Origin: Pseudophaeobacter flagellatus
GTDB taxonomy: Bacteria > Pseudomonadota > Alphaproteobacteria > Rhodobacterales > Rhodobacteraceae
Length of the DNA stretch: 64,000 nt
Direction of reading: 5' to 3'
NCBI RefSeq assembly: GCF_021228235.1
Contig: NZ_JAJQRG010000005.1
Coordinates: forward strand, 1 to 64,000
Positions within the stretch are counted from its first letter, which is position 1. Every line of letters begins with the position of its first letter. Below are positions 17,252 to 27,050 of the stretch, in pieces. Below the pieces are notes generated by a model that saw nothing but the letters and a program-made list of their open reading frames with translations, was not told the DNA's origin and did no database searches. The position numbers were made by a program, and so were the translations under genes.

Positions 17252-18139
17252 TCAGCGGCCTCGGGTCCAGCGCTGAGTTGATCGAAACAGCGGCGTCTTT
17301 ACGGCCAGCGTGACTAGGGCATAGGCGGCAAAACCAGAGGGGTCCTGCCCAAGCAGGCGCAGGGTGTCACGCCAGCTCAGGCCCGCTTTGTCATCATTTT
17401 CCAATAGCTTGGGGTGGGTTGCCGCCAGTTCCGCCACGCCTGCGTTCTGTCGTCGCCTGACGCGGGTCAGATTGCGAAACCCCTCTACCAGTGGCCAATG
17501 ATACCTCCCCGGCAGTTTGATTCGTTCGCTGGGGGTAAAGGACAGCCGGGCAAAACTGTCGTCTGCAATAATGTCGGGCCAGTCCTGCCAGCGCCCCCGC
17601 CCGGCGCGGTTCATCGCAAAGAGCCCAAAACCGGGCACCCCCTGTTGCACAAAGGGCAGGCGCGTCCAAAACCGGCCATAGGCCCGTGTCAGGGCACTTT
17701 GGGCTGCGGTAATCTGGGGGGTGCCGCTGGCATAGCGCGGCTGATCCGTGCTGAGCGCGCCCGTGATCTGGCCAATCAAGGCGGGGTCTACCGTGACATC
17801 TGCGTCCAGATAGATCAGTACCCGGCCACGCGCCACCGCATCGCCTGCATTCAGCGCCTTTAGCTTGCCGCCTTCGGGCAGATCCAGGACGGTGAAGTGC
17901 CAGTCGGGGACCTCCGCTCTGGCCGCGGCAAAGGCGGCCCTGGCATTTGCAACCGTGGCATCGTTGCAGCCATTGGCCAGCAGCAGCACCTCGCCCTGCT
18001 GCCCCTCTGGTAGCGGATCAGAGGCAAAGACCGCCTGCAGGCAGGCCGCAATATAGGCGGCCTCGTTATGGGCCGGGATCAGGATGCTGACCTGAGGCGC
18101 GGCGGCAGCATGCGGGACAGAGCGGGGCTGCGAGGTCAT
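17252..18139 (-). CDS. Glycosyltransferase family 2 (end of the NRPS-PKS operon)
   Basis: The 295-residue GT-A enzyme opens with VSILIPAHNEAAYIAACL and has the metal-binding IYLDADVTVD near 110. ATG 18139 overlaps the stop of the SGNH-glycosidase gene in ATGA (18136-18139), so it is coupled to the operon. Its last 30 residues look weakly hydrophobic. It may glycosylate the product of the assembly line or act on the polysaccharide. Confidence 0.88.
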   Translation of the reverse strand: MTSQPRSVPHAAAAPQVSILIPAHNEAAYIAACLQAVFASDPLPEGQQGEVLLLANGCNDATVANARAAFAAARAEVPDWHFTVLDLPEGGKLKALNAGDAVARGRVLIYLDADVTVDPALIGQITGALSTDQPRYASGTPQITAAQSALTRAYGRFWTRLPFVQQGVPGFGLFAMNRAGRGRWQDWPDIIADDSFARLSFTPSERIKLPGRYHWPLVEGFRNLTRVRRRQNAGVAELAATHPKLLENDDKAGLSWRDTLRLLGQDPSGFAAYALVTLAVKTPLFRSTQRWTRGR

Positions 18140-20676
18140 TTCACCGCCTCCAGTGCGGACCAGCGTGGGTTGCTGTCGCTGAGGTTGCGCAGCGCCCCCC
18201 AGCTGCCCCATTTCCCCGGCACGGAGACATCGGCATAAGCGGTGAACAGACTGCCGCCTAGCTCCTGCCAGCCCGCCAGCAATTGTGCATAGAGCGCGCC
18301 CATCTGGGGCGTATAGTTGAAATGGGTGAAAAAGCCGGTGAGCAGCGCATCCTCGGCCATGGGGCCGATGCCCACCACATGGCTGCCGCCTTCATACATG
18401 ATCAGATCCAGCCCGTGCCGATCGGCAACCTGCTTGTGGTAGGGCAGCACCCGGCCCAGCAAATCGCTGAGCGTATCGGCGGCATCGCCGGTGACCAGAC
18501 CGTCGGTCAGCTCTATCGCGGCCTGTTCGCTGGCGACATCGTATTGATGCGCCGCGATGAAGAGGCGGGCGGCATCGCCACGTAGGCCTTTTGCGGCGGC
18601 GGCCTGTTGGGCGTGTTGCTGGCTGTCGCCAATCCAGGCGCGCACAATGGGCGCGCGCTCTTTCACCCCAAGGATACCGCCAAAATAGCCGGTCACCGCA
18701 TAGGCATCAAAATAGCGGCCAGGCGGCAGGCGGTCGGCTTCTTCGGCCTGCCAAAGCGGCGCGGTCAGGATTTGCTCTTCCAGCCCCAGCCAGCCGGTCT
18801 GGGTGGCCAGAACCCGCACCAGCCGCTCTGGTTGCGCGGTGCCGAAAATCGCGCCCCAGATCTGCGCGACCTCGGCGGCGCGGCCGCCATAGAACTGCAT
18901 CCACAGTTCCCTGCCACCCCAGCGGGCCTGCGCCTGTTCATCCGCCCAGCGGGCCTGATCAAACTGCCAGTTCCAGACTTCGTTGGAATATTCCACATAG
19001 GTCTTGAGGTCAGCGTCCAGATCTGCCGCTACCTGCCTGGCAAAGTTGCGGATATAGCTGTCATCGGCCTGATGCGGCATGTTGAACCAAGGATCGGCGC
19101 CCAATTGATTGGCGAGCTCCAGCATGATCTCCAGTGGCACGCCTTTGCGCGCCCAGGAATAGTCGCGGGTTCTGGGCCGGTCTTCCCAGCCGATCAGTGG
19201 TGAATTATTGGTCTGCATCCAATCCATGAAGCGCAGCGCCGCAAAGCCGTCCAGCAGATCGAGCCAGCGCGGATTGAAGATCTCGCCGGCGGCAAAGGCC
19301 TCTTGCTGATCTTCTCTGACCACGGTGATATTGCGCGGATAGGTGCCATCGCGGCCAATGCGCTGCAGACGAATTTCAACCGGGCCGGGGCCGGGGGTAT
19401 AGTCAAATGACACCTTGCCCTTGCCATAGCGCTGATTGCGCGCCCGGCCTGAGACTTCGACAATGCCCTGGCCCTCAAACCGCAGTACATAGCGCCCGGC
19501 CAGCGACTGCGCCGTTTCTGGCAGGTCGGTTAGGATTACCGTCCCGATAGAGCCAAGCTCGGGTGGCAATGCAGTGGGCCAGCCGTCGGGGTCAAGATAG
19601 CCTGCCGCCTTCAGGTCGGCCTCTGTGGCACCGCCCCACTGGCCCGGCAGGTGCCCAACCCATGGCCGCGCTGTCTTGAAGTGATCCAGAAACGGTGCCT
19701 GTGGGCTCCAGTCGGCCAAGGGCATCAGGTTCATGGCGATGGGCTGGCGTTCCGGGGACTGCGCCTCTGGATGGCGTGGGGAGGTCGCATTCGGTACAGG
19801 CTGGGGTACAGGCCCATTGAGCTGCGCCATAGCTGGTTCTGTTGGTAGCGGCGGTGGATCCTGCGGCAGCGCGGGCGAGGTAACATCTTCGCCCTGGGCG
19901 GCGGCCCAGGCCAGGTCTTGCAGGCGCGCGGCCTGTGTGGGCGCTGGCGCGGCAAAGGCCTTGCCCCATCGGTCATGCAACTGATGCGGCAGCCCGCGCG
20001 GATCTTGTCCGGTCAGCACCGCATATTGCACCAGGCTGAGGTAATAAAACCCAATGGCATTGGGGTGGATATCATCGGCAAAGACCTGCGAGATGTTGCG
20101 CAACCCCGGCACTGTTCCGGCCTGAATGGCATCGTCCAGCCGCGCCATGGCCTGGCCGGCGGGCAACAGGCGAATATCGCCCTGCGTGCTGTTGTTGACC
20201 TCTTCCACCAGGGCCTGCCAGCGCGGAAAATCCTGCTCCAGGCGGTCGCGCCAGGGCTGGTCGGCCCCGTCATCAAACGGCACCTGCACTCCGGTGCCGC
20301 TGGCAAGACTGTGCCAGGTTTCCTGCAGGTAAAAGCGCACCTCGGGATTGGTGGCGCGGGCGAGTTCGTAATACTGGGTGATGGCCTGTTCGGTGCCGCT
20401 CCACTTCAGATGATTGGCCAGGGGAATGGCCTCGGTCACGATGACCGCATCCACCGGGGCGGCCAGCCGTTGCCGGGCATTGATGCCTTCGGCACTGTCA
20501 CCATGCTGCCAATTGTAGCTGAGCGGTGCACCATTGATGATCTGGGCCTCGACGGTAATCTTGGCCGGGGTGGCGGGTTGTTCTGCCAGCAGCTGTTGCA
20601 GCATGACCGGATTGTCAGGGCCAAACAGCGAATGCCCCACCATCAACACCGATGTGATCAGGGTTTCCAGGTTCAT
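18136..20676 (-). CDS. SGNH-like domain fused to a clan GH-A glycosidase-like domain
   Basis: The 846-residue protein has two parts. Residues 10-235 are SGNH-hydrolase-like, with block I as VGHSLFG (13-19) and the block V type D-x-x-H as DDIHPNAIGF (201-210). A Pro/Ala/Gln-rich linker spans about 262-315. The second part (about 320-846) has a beta-rich section, then a TIM-barrel-like region with YSNEVWN (563-569) and MYEGGSH (760-766). These look like the acid/base Asn-Glu (E566) and nucleophile Glu (E762) of clan GH-A glycosidases. No signal peptide is visible at the chosen start, which is odd for an esterase or glycosidase of surface polymers. It overlaps both neighbours by 4 nt. The N-domain resembles the preceding protein, so the pair probably arose by duplication. 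Annotated relatives are sometimes called cellulose-binding; the substrate is unknown. Confidence 0.7.
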   Translation of the reverse strand: MNLETLITSVLMVGHSLFGPDNPVMLQQLLAEQPATPAKITVEAQIINGAPLSYNWQHGDSAEGINARQRLAAPVDAVIVTEAIPLANHLKWSGTEQAITQYYELARATNPEVRFYLQETWHSLASGTGVQVPFDDGADQPWRDRLEQDFPRWQALVEEVNNSTQGDIRLLPAGQAMARLDDAIQAGTVPGLRNISQVFADDIHPNAIGFYYLSLVQYAVLTGQDPRGLPHQLHDRWGKAFAAPAPTQAARLQDLAWAAAQGEDVTSPALPQDPPPLPTEPAMAQLNGPVPQPVPNATSPRHPEAQSPERQPIAMNLMPLADWSPQAPFLDHFKTARPWVGHLPGQWGGATEADLKAAGYLDPDGWPTALPPELGSIGTVILTDLPETAQSLAGRYVLRFEGQGIVEVSGRARNQRYGKGKVSFDYTPGPGPVEIRLQRIGRDGTYPRNITVVREDQQEAFAAGEIFNPRWLDLLDGFAALRFMDWMQTNNSPLIGWEDRPRTRDYSWARKGVPLEIMLELANQLGADPWFNMPHQADDSYIRNFARQVAADLDADLKTYVEYSNEVWNWQFDQARWADEQAQARWGGRELWMQFYGGRAAEVAQIWGAIFGTAQPERLVRVLATQTGWLGLEEQILTAPLWQAEEADRLPPGRYFDAYAVTGYFGGILGVKERAPIVRAWIGDSQQHAQQAAAAKGLRGDAARLFIAAHQYDVASEQAAIELTDGLVTGDAADTLSDLLGRVLPYHKQVADRHGLDLIMYEGGSHVVGIGPMAEDALLTGFFTHFNYTPQMGALYAQLLAGWQELGGSLFTAYADVSVPGKWGSWGALRNLSDSNPRWSALEAVK

Positions 20677-21632
20677 GGGTCTGTCGACGCCTGGGCGCCC
20701 TCCTTGGCGGCGAAGCCGCTGCGGGGCTGGGCTTGCACCACCTGCCAGACAAGGCGCTGAACCTGGGCGGCCCCCTGGGCTGACAGGGCCTGCGCTGGGT
20801 GGCCATTGGCGCGGGTCAGCCGATGCGGCAACCCCAGCGGCGGGCGCATGTAAAGCACTGAATAATGGGTCAGCGCCACCACATAGGCCCCCAGATCATT
20901 CAGGTGGATGGTATCAATGCCGCCCTGATCATTGCGGCCAAACAGATCGCTGCGCGCGTTCAGCCCGTCGATCTCGCCCGCTTCGGCGGCGCGGGCAACG
21001 ACCGCCAGCACTTGTCCTGCGGGGATCAGATAGGCGGCGCGATCGGGCACGGCGCGGCTGTCCTTGCCGGTTAGCTTTTCGAGCCAGAGCGGCACCAGAT
21101 CCTGCGCGATCCGGGTCTCCCAGCCTGCCGGGTCATCCAGATGGTGCCAGGTTTCATACAGAAAGATCTGGGTGTCGGGGCTGGCGTTGCGGGCCAGATC
21201 GGCCCAGCGGTGAAAATACTCTGCCCCGTCAAAATAGCGCAGGGCGTCGCGCAGCTCGACCATCTCGGTCAGGATCACGGCGTCATATTCACCCGATCCA
21301 ATGGCGCTGCGCGCGTCACGGTAGACGGGGGAGGTGTTGGCGGTGTCAAAGTCGCGGATGACCAGTTCCGGTTCCCAGTGTTCTTTCAGCGCGGTGCCAG
21401 AGCCAAGCTGGCTGTTCCAGAGATGCCCTTGGGGGGCCAGTTGTGCCAGCATGTGCGGCACGTCCGACCCGACCAAAGAATGGCCAAGGTGAAAGACCGC
21501 AAGCGGCGCCTGTGGGGGTTCGCGTGTCGCGACCGGCGGCAGCGGCACAGGCGCAAACCAACGTGCCAGGGGCCAGAGGACCAGCGCGGTTGCCAGTGCA
21601 ACAAGAGCCATAAGGGCAGGGCGCGTCCGCAT
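20673..21632 (-). CDS. Membrane-anchored SGNH-hydrolase-like protein
   Basis: This 319-residue protein has one N-terminal membrane segment or uncleaved signal (about 6-25), then an SGNH-like domain. GHSLVGSDVPHML (about 49-61) is block I with the presumed Ser nucleophile, and DTIHLNDLGAY (about 244-254) is the block V type D-x-x-H. Paralogues of this kind include polysaccharide O-acetyl transfer or esterase enzymes. It is very similar in layout to the N-terminal half of the next gene, including the WHxLx and LIPAGQ segments. The start at 21632 leaves 4 nt after the phosphopantetheinyl transferase stop. The 3' end overlaps the next gene by 4 nt. Confidence 0.7.
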   Translation of the reverse strand: MRTRPALMALVALATALVLWPLARWFAPVPLPPVATREPPQAPLAVFHLGHSLVGSDVPHMLAQLAPQGHLWNSQLGSGTALKEHWEPELVIRDFDTANTSPVYRDARSAIGSGEYDAVILTEMVELRDALRYFDGAEYFHRWADLARNASPDTQIFLYETWHHLDDPAGWETRIAQDLVPLWLEKLTGKDSRAVPDRAAYLIPAGQVLAVVARAAEAGEIDGLNARSDLFGRNDQGGIDTIHLNDLGAYVVALTHYSVLYMRPPLGLPHRLTRANGHPAQALSAQGAAQVQRLVWQVVQAQPRSGFAAKEGAQASTDP

Positions 21633-21636
21633 CGGC

Positions 21637-22323
21637 TCAACCTCGCAATTCTGCTGTGGTGACAATCAGCCCGGCACCAATGGCAAAGCCCCCGGTGATG
21701 CGGTCGCCACAGTGAAACGGCGGCTGATCCGCGCAAAAACGGGCCGAGAAGCGCTGGCGCTCCGGGTCGATATCCAGTTCCATCCCGTCAAACCCATAGT
21801 AACGGGCACTGACGGAAAACTGGCATTTATAGGCTGCTTCCTTCGCGGAAAAAATCACCTTGGCCATCTGACCGGGGTTGGCCTGGCGGCGCAGCCAGCT
21901 CTGTTCCTGGGGGGAACAGATGGCGGGCCACAGATCATCGGCTAGCGGCTTGTTCTCTTCAACGTCAATGCCAAGCCCGCGGATCGCGCCTGCGCGCGCC
22001 ACCACGGCCATGGCGCAACTGCGGGTATGGGTGATCGATCCCACCAGCCCGGTGGGCCAGATGGGCGCACGGTTTTTGCCAACGCGGATGGGCTGAACCT
22101 GCAGTCCCAGTTGCGCCATCGCCTGATGCGCTGCCGCCCGTCCGGCAGCAAATTCATTTCGACGCTTGGCCACGGCGTTGGGGGACAGGCCTGCGGCCTC
22201 GGCGCTTAAGGGGGCGGGTGGATTGGCCAATGGATCCGACAGCCCCAAGGCAATGTCATCGCCAAAGAGCGGCCGCACCAGGGTCAGCCGCTCTTGGTTT
22301 TGTGGTGCAATCGCTGTCGTCAT
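21637..22323 (-). CDS. 4'-phosphopantetheinyl transferase (EntD/Sfp superfamily)
   Basis: The 228-residue enzyme moves phosphopantetheine from CoA to the Ser of carrier domains. It shows the three family motifs in order: GLVGSITHT (about 93-101), GIDVE (about 118-122, Mg-binding) and FSAKEAAYK (about 158-166). [12 protein letters not shown] is of the EntD type found with bacterial NRPS. It overlaps the NRPS gene by 4 nt, so it is the obvious activator of the T domain at Ser1497 of the NRPS and the ACP Ser1823 of the PKS. Confidence 0.92.
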   Translation of the reverse strand: MTTAIAPQNQERLTLVRPLFGDDIALGLSDPLANPPAPLSAEAAGLSPNAVAKRRNEFAAGRAAAHQAMAQLGLQVQPIRVGKNRAPIWPTGLVGSITHTRSCAMAVVARAGAIRGLGIDVEENKPLADDLWPAICSPQEQSWLRRQANPGQMAKVIFSAKEAAYKCQFSVSARYYGFDGMELDIDPERQRFSARFCADQPPFHCGDRITGGFAIGAGLIVTTAELRG

Positions 22324-25300
22324 CCGGCCCGTGCTTTGCGGTTTGCCCGCATGGCGCGCCGTTTCGACATGGTGTCTGACTTGGCGGCCTGCGTGGTGTC
22401 ATCCTGGCCCGGATCATCGGGCTTTGCGCCGCCGCCTGCAAGGCCTTCTATATGGCTGGAAAGACCAGCCAAGGTTGGGAAGCGGAAGATATCGGTGATC
22501 GACAGGCTGGGCAGGTCCAGCGCCGTGCGCAGGTCACGGTGTGCTTGCACCGCCAAGAGAGAATGCCCGCCCAAGGCAAAGAAATTATCCTGCGCCGTGA
22601 TGCCGTTGATCCCCAGAATTCGGGACCAGACCTTGACCACTTCGCGCTGCACCCCGCCTGCCGATGCTTCGTCCGTCTGCCTTGCGCCACTGTCTTGCGC
22701 CCCGCCAGTGGCGGCCTGCTGGGTCGATCCTGCCGCTGCGCCAGCCTGGGGCAATCGGCGGGCAGTGCTGGGGACGGGCTGCAGGGTGGCAAGCACCTTG
22801 CGGTCGATTTTCTTGTTGGGGGTCAGGGGAAAGGCCTTGAGCGGAATGATATGGGCCGGCACCATGACGGAAGCCAGCTGGCGCGCCAGATCCAGCTTGA
22901 TTGCGGCGACATCCAGGTCGGCCTGTTCGGCACCGAAGCTGTGCGTCACATAGGCCACCAGCTGCAGATCTCCGCCCTGCGCGCGCGGGACCACGACAGC
23001 GCCAGTGACACCGGGCTGATCCGCCAGCGCCGCCTCGATTTCCCCCAGCTCGATCCGCTGGCCGCGCAGTTTGACCTGATGATCGCTACGCCCAAGAAAG
23101 GCGAGCTGACCATCGGCCCCCCAGCGCACCAGATCGCCGGTCCGATACAGGGTCTCTTTGGTGAAGGGCAGCTGGACAAAGCGCTCTGCTGTCAGGTCGG
23201 GGCGCTGCCAATAGCCGGCGGTGACACCCGCGCCCCCGATATAGAGCTCTCCGGTGGCACCCAGCGGCACCGGGCGCTGGGCAGCGTCCAGCACATAGAC
23301 GGTGGTATTGACCACCGGCTGTCCAATGCTGGCGATCCCCTTTTGCTGGGTGGTGAGCGTGGTGCTGGTGGACCAGATCGTGGTCTCGGTTGGGCCGTAC
23401 ATATTGTGCATCTGCGCTGGGGTGGCCTCGCGCAGGGCGCTGGTCAGATCACCGGGCAGGGCTTCACCACCCAGCAAAAGATGTTGCAGCCCCGACAGCA
23501 CTTGGCGGGCCTCATCATCCTGCACCAGCATCCGCGCCATCGAGGGGGTGCATTGCATATGGCTGACACGGTGGCGCATCATCTGGGCGCTGAGAGAGAA
23601 GTCATCCGGCGCCAGCTCTTGCGCGCGGTTGGTGCGGTCCAGCACTTCAGCCAGGGGTTTCAACCCTTCCAGAACCACTTCTGGTGCGATGCCATAGTCG
23701 ATGAGGCAGGCGATTTCGTCGATGCCGATGGCTTTCAATTGTTCGCTGCGCGCCAGCGCGTCTTCTACGGTGCCGAACAGGCCAGAGTCTTCAAAGTAGC
23801 GCTCAAAGGCAAAGTCGAGGATTGCCTCCAGCTCATCTTCGCCGAGCATATCCAGCTGCATTTCAAAGGCGTTGTTGACCCCTTTGGGCCGTTTGAAGGC
23901 CGGGAAGGCCCAGGCGTATTGCTTGATCAGCCCTGCTGCCGCGCGCAGGTAATCCTTCATCGGTTCGCGGGCAATCCGGCGGGATTCTTCGCGGGTTTCG
24001 GCCAGATAGCTGTGCAGCATCAGCGTGACCTTGTAATCGGCCGGGCTGCGACCACTGGCGCGCAGCGCATCGTGATAGATGCGTATTTTGTCGCCCACCT
24101 CTTCGATGCTTTGCCCCAAGAGATGGGTCAGCACATGGGCACCGATTTCGCCTGCCTCGCGCCAGGTGTCGGGGTTGCCCGCGGTGGTGACCCAAAGCGG
24201 CAGCTCTTTTGACACCGGCCGGGGTTGGGTGATGACACTGTGCAGGGTGCCATCCTGACGCGCAAAACTTACGTTTTCGCCGCGCCAGAGTTTGCGAAGG
24301 GTGTCGATGCAGTCATACATTGCAGGTTTGTTGGCGGGTGGGGTATTTTCGGGGCGCAGGACAAAATCATCCGGTTGCCACCCCGATGCAATGCCAAGCC
24401 CGGCACGCCCATTGGTAAGGTTATCGATCACCGACCATTCCTCGGCGATACGGGCCGGGTGGTGCAGCGGGGCGACGCAGGACCCCGCCCGCACGCTGAT
24501 ATTCTGCGTGACAGCCGCCACCGCCGCACCGGTCACCGCCGGGTTGGGGTAGGGGCCGCCAAAGGCGTGGAAATGCCGTTCAGGTGTCCAGACCGCGTTG
24601 AAACCATGGGTGTCGGCAAATTTGGCACCTTCCAGCAGCAGGTGGTATTTGCGCGGTCCCGGCCCATCGTCGTTGCCCCAGTAGAATAGGTTGAAATCCA
24701 TCCGTCGATGGGAAATCGCCACGCGCCCCCGGGATAGCTCAAGTCGGCTTTCATCGCTGGACAGCACCAGTTTGAAGCCGCGCGACAGGGTCCAGAACAA
24801 TTCAAGCACCGAAATGTCGAACGACAGCGAGGTCACCGCCAGCCAGGTGTCACCGGCCTTGTGGGGGATACGCGCATCCATGGCGGCAAAGAAATTTGCC
24901 ACATTGTCATGGCGCACCTTGACGCCCTTGGGCAGGCCGGTCGACCCAGAAGTATAGATCAGATAGGCCAGATCGTTGCCGCTGGCGGTGCTGGTGGTGT
25001 TTTCTGCATGTTCGCCCTGGGGCTGGGCATCCAGCACCAGGATCTCTGCCTGGCTATCGGGCAGATCCGCGCGCAGGGCCTGCTGCGTCAGAACCACGCT
25101 GGCTTGGCTATCGTTCAGGAAATGGGCGATGCGGTCGCGCGGGTAGGCTGGGTCCAGCGGCACATAGGCCGCCCCAGCCTTCAGCACTGCAAGGCTGGCC
25201 ACCAGCAGATCGACAGAGCGCTTTATATAGATGCCCACATGGCTGCCGGGCTGCACGCCCATCTGTTGCAGCCGTGCCGCCAGCGCATTGGCGCGGGCGT

Positions 25301-27050
25301 TCAGGACGGCGTAGCTCAGGCTTTGGTCTTCAAAGACCAGCGCTGTTGCGCCAGGGCTGCGCGCCACCTGGGCCTCAAAGGCGGCCTGGATGGTGGGGGC
25401 TGCCCCATGCCCATGTACTGCCCCTGCAGCCGGATCTGCATTGCACTGGTTCCAGTCTTCCAGCAGCAGCCTGCGCTCGGCCTCGGGCAGGGCGGTCAGC
25501 TCCGACAGGGCGCGGTCGGGGTGCATCTGGGTGACCTCAAGCAGGTGCTGCAACCGCGCGGCGAGCAGCTCTGCGGTTTTGGCATCCACCTGGGCATCAT
25601 CCACATGCAGGACCAGCCCGCCCTGATACAGCGACACACTAGCGGCGCAGCCGGGCAGTGCTGCATCCCGGTCCAGTGTCAACCCGATGGCAGGCTGCAC
25701 CAGCGGCGCAAGTTCGGGGGCGCGGGCCACCAAATCGCGGGCAAAGCCGCCAGAGTTCTGCGCGCGTTCCAGTCTGGGTTTGATGTGATCAATCAGGGCA
25801 TTGGCCGAAAGGTCACGCCGGGCCTGTAGCGGCACCCAGGCAGAGAGAGCCTGTCCGATCAGCGGCACCGCCGCGTCTGGGGTGGATAGGGCTATATCTG
25901 CCTGATCCTCACCAGTGCCCAGCAGGGCCCAGGCCAGGATCGCGGCCAGGATTTGATCTTGGCTCATGCCCTGCGGTAGGGTCACGGCTTGGCGGCTTAG
26001 GCTGGTCTTCCCTGTGGTCTGCCTAGTTGGTTGGGCCAGCGGCAGGGGGACAGGTTGCAGGTCTTGCAGGGCGGCGCGCCAGGGCAGATCCGCCTTATGG
26101 GCGCGCGCCAATGCCGCCTCCAACTCCTGCGTGTCTTTATCCGTCCAGCTTGGCAGCTCTGCGCCGGTGGTGAATAGGGTGGGCAGATCGACAGGCGCGC
26201 CCTCCAGGCTGGTGACATCTGTGAGCAAAACAGCCCCGTCAGAGGTGGCTACCGTGACTGCGCCCCCGGTGACGGCAAGCACGGTTCCCGCAGGTGGGAT
26301 TTCCTGGGCCGACGGATCCACCGCAGAGATTTTTCCAACCCGCAAGATCTGATCGTCAAGGCGCAGCTTGGCGCAGCTCAGCGGATTCCAATAGGCGCCA
26401 AAATCAAGGCCGCGCACCAGGTGGCACAGGGTTGTCGAAGGCTGGGAAAAGGCCAGCAGCCCACCTGCCGCCGGGCGCTGGTCGCGGGCAAAATAGCGCC
26501 GTTGCGACAGATCCTGCGGCTGACGCTTCAGCGCATTTTGCGCTAGCTGTTCCAGAACCTCGCCAAAGCTGTCTATTGCGGCGGCATAGCATTTGGAGTT
26601 GAGGCTAAAGGCGGTATCATCGGCGTCGATCTCGAACAGGCGCTGGGCCAGAATATCGCCCTCATCAATGCCGCCTTCCATCATATGCCAGGTGATCCCG
26701 TGCTGGGTCTCGCCGGTGATCAAGGCCCAGTTGGGAGTGTTCAGCCCGGCCATTTGCGGCAGCGGTCCATCATGAAAATTCACGGCCCCGTGGCGCGCCA
26801 GTGCCAGCACCGGATCAGGGATCACTTGCAGGTTGGCAATTGACAGCAGCCAGTCAAACCCACCTGGAACCCTGTCTGCAATCTCGGCGGGGCGGTCCAG
26901 CACCACCAGCGATTTTTCCTGCGCCCAGGCGCGGATGTCTCGGTCGGTGGAAACCACCGCAGTGATCTGATGCTCCTGATCCAGCAGCGCCTCGGCACAG
27001 CCTACCAACAGCGATTCATTGCCAACTACAACACAGGAAAACGGGGTCAT
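22320..27050 (-). CDS. NRPS: formyltransferase - partial C - A (with inserted LLM flavin monooxygenase) - T
   Basis: This 1576-residue single-module synthetase has an unusual order. Residues 1-300 are a formyltransferase domain with the Asn-His-Asp set (N91, H93, D129) in NFHDGPLP and GGIDEGDIL. Residues 330-535 resemble only the C-terminal half of a condensation domain; no HHxxxDG is present. The adenylation domain begins about 555, with A3 [11 protein letters not shown] (699-709) and A4 [10 protein letters not shown] (743-752). Then about 775-1140 is a luciferase-like FMN monooxygenase of the MupA/Atu6074 type ([26 protein letters not shown]). The adenylation domain resumes with A5 NMYGPTETT (1216-1224) and ends with A10 PNKKIDRK (K1414). 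The T domain has LGGHSL with S1497. A basic tail follows. The pocket residues read DILQLGMIWK, close to the glycine code. ATG 27050 overlaps the upstream stop by 4 nt. Confidence 0.9.
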   Translation of the reverse strand: MTPFSCVVVGNESLLVGCAEALLDQEHQITAVVSTDRDIRAWAQEKSLVVLDRPAEIADRVPGGFDWLLSIANLQVIPDPVLALARHGAVNFHDGPLPQMAGLNTPNWALITGETQHGITWHMMEGGIDEGDILAQRLFEIDADDTAFSLNSKCYAAAIDSFGEVLEQLAQNALKRQPQDLSQRRYFARDQRPAAGGLLAFSQPSTTLCHLVRGLDFGAYWNPLSCAKLRLDDQILRVGKISAVDPSAQEIPPAGTVLAVTGGAVTVATSDGAVLLTDVTSLEGAPVDLPTLFTTGAELPSWTDKDTQELEAALARAHKADLPWRAALQDLQPVPLPLAQPTRQTTGKTSLSRQAVTLPQGMSQDQILAAILAWALLGTGEDQADIALSTPDAAVPLIGQALSAWVPLQARRDLSANALIDHIKPRLERAQNSGGFARDLVARAPELAPLVQPAIGLTLDRDAALPGCAASVSLYQGGLVLHVDDAQVDAKTAELLAARLQHLLEVTQMHPDRALSELTALPEAERRLLLEDWNQCNADPAAGAVHGHGAAPTIQAAFEAQVARSPGATALVFEDQSLSYAVLNARANALAARLQQMGVQPGSHVGIYIKRSVDLLVASLAVLKAGAAYVPLDPAYPRDRIAHFLNDSQASVVLTQQALRADLPDSQAEILVLDAQPQGEHAENTTSTASGNDLAYLIYTSGSTGLPKGVKVRHDNVANFFAAMDARIPHKAGDTWLAVTSLSFDISVLELFWTLSRGFKLVLSSDESRLELSRGRVAISHRRMDFNLFYWGNDDGPGPRKYHLLLEGAKFADTHGFNAVWTPERHFHAFGGPYPNPAVTGAAVAAVTQNISVRAGSCVAPLHHPARIAEEWSVIDNLTNGRAGLGIASGWQPDDFVLRPENTPPANKPAMYDCIDTLRKLWRGENVSFARQDGTLHSVITQPRPVSKELPLWVTTAGNPDTWREAGEIGAHVLTHLLGQSIEEVGDKIRIYHDALRASGRSPADYKVTLMLHSYLAETREESRRIAREPMKDYLRAAAGLIKQYAWAFPAFKRPKGVNNAFEMQLDMLGEDELEAILDFAFERYFEDSGLFGTVEDALARSEQLKAIGIDEIACLIDYGIAPEVVLEGLKPLAEVLDRTNRAQELAPDDFSLSAQMMRHRVSHMQCTPSMARMLVQDDEARQVLSGLQHLLLGGEALPGDLTSALREATPAQMHNMYGPTETTIWSTSTTLTTQQKGIASIGQPVVNTTVYVLDAAQRPVPLGATGELYIGGAGVTAGYWQRPDLTAERFVQLPFTKETLYRTGDLVRWGADGQLAFLGRSDHQVKLRGQRIELGEIEAALADQPGVTGAVVVPRAQGGDLQLVAYVTHSFGAEQADLDVAAIKLDLARQLASVMVPAHIIPLKAFPLTPNKKIDRKVLATLQPVPSTARRLPQAGAAAGSTQQAATGGAQDSGARQTDEASAGGVQREVVKVWSRILGINGITAQDNFFALGGHSLLAVQAHRDLRTALDLPSLSITDIFRFPTLAGLSSHIEGLAGGGAKPDDPGQDDTTQAAKSDTMSKRRAMRANRKARAG

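Noticed and set aside
22452-24212. A 586-codon frame opposite the NRPS gene
   Set aside because: It is an antisense frame produced by the high-GC codon pattern of the NRPS; the NRPS motifs on the other strand are intact.
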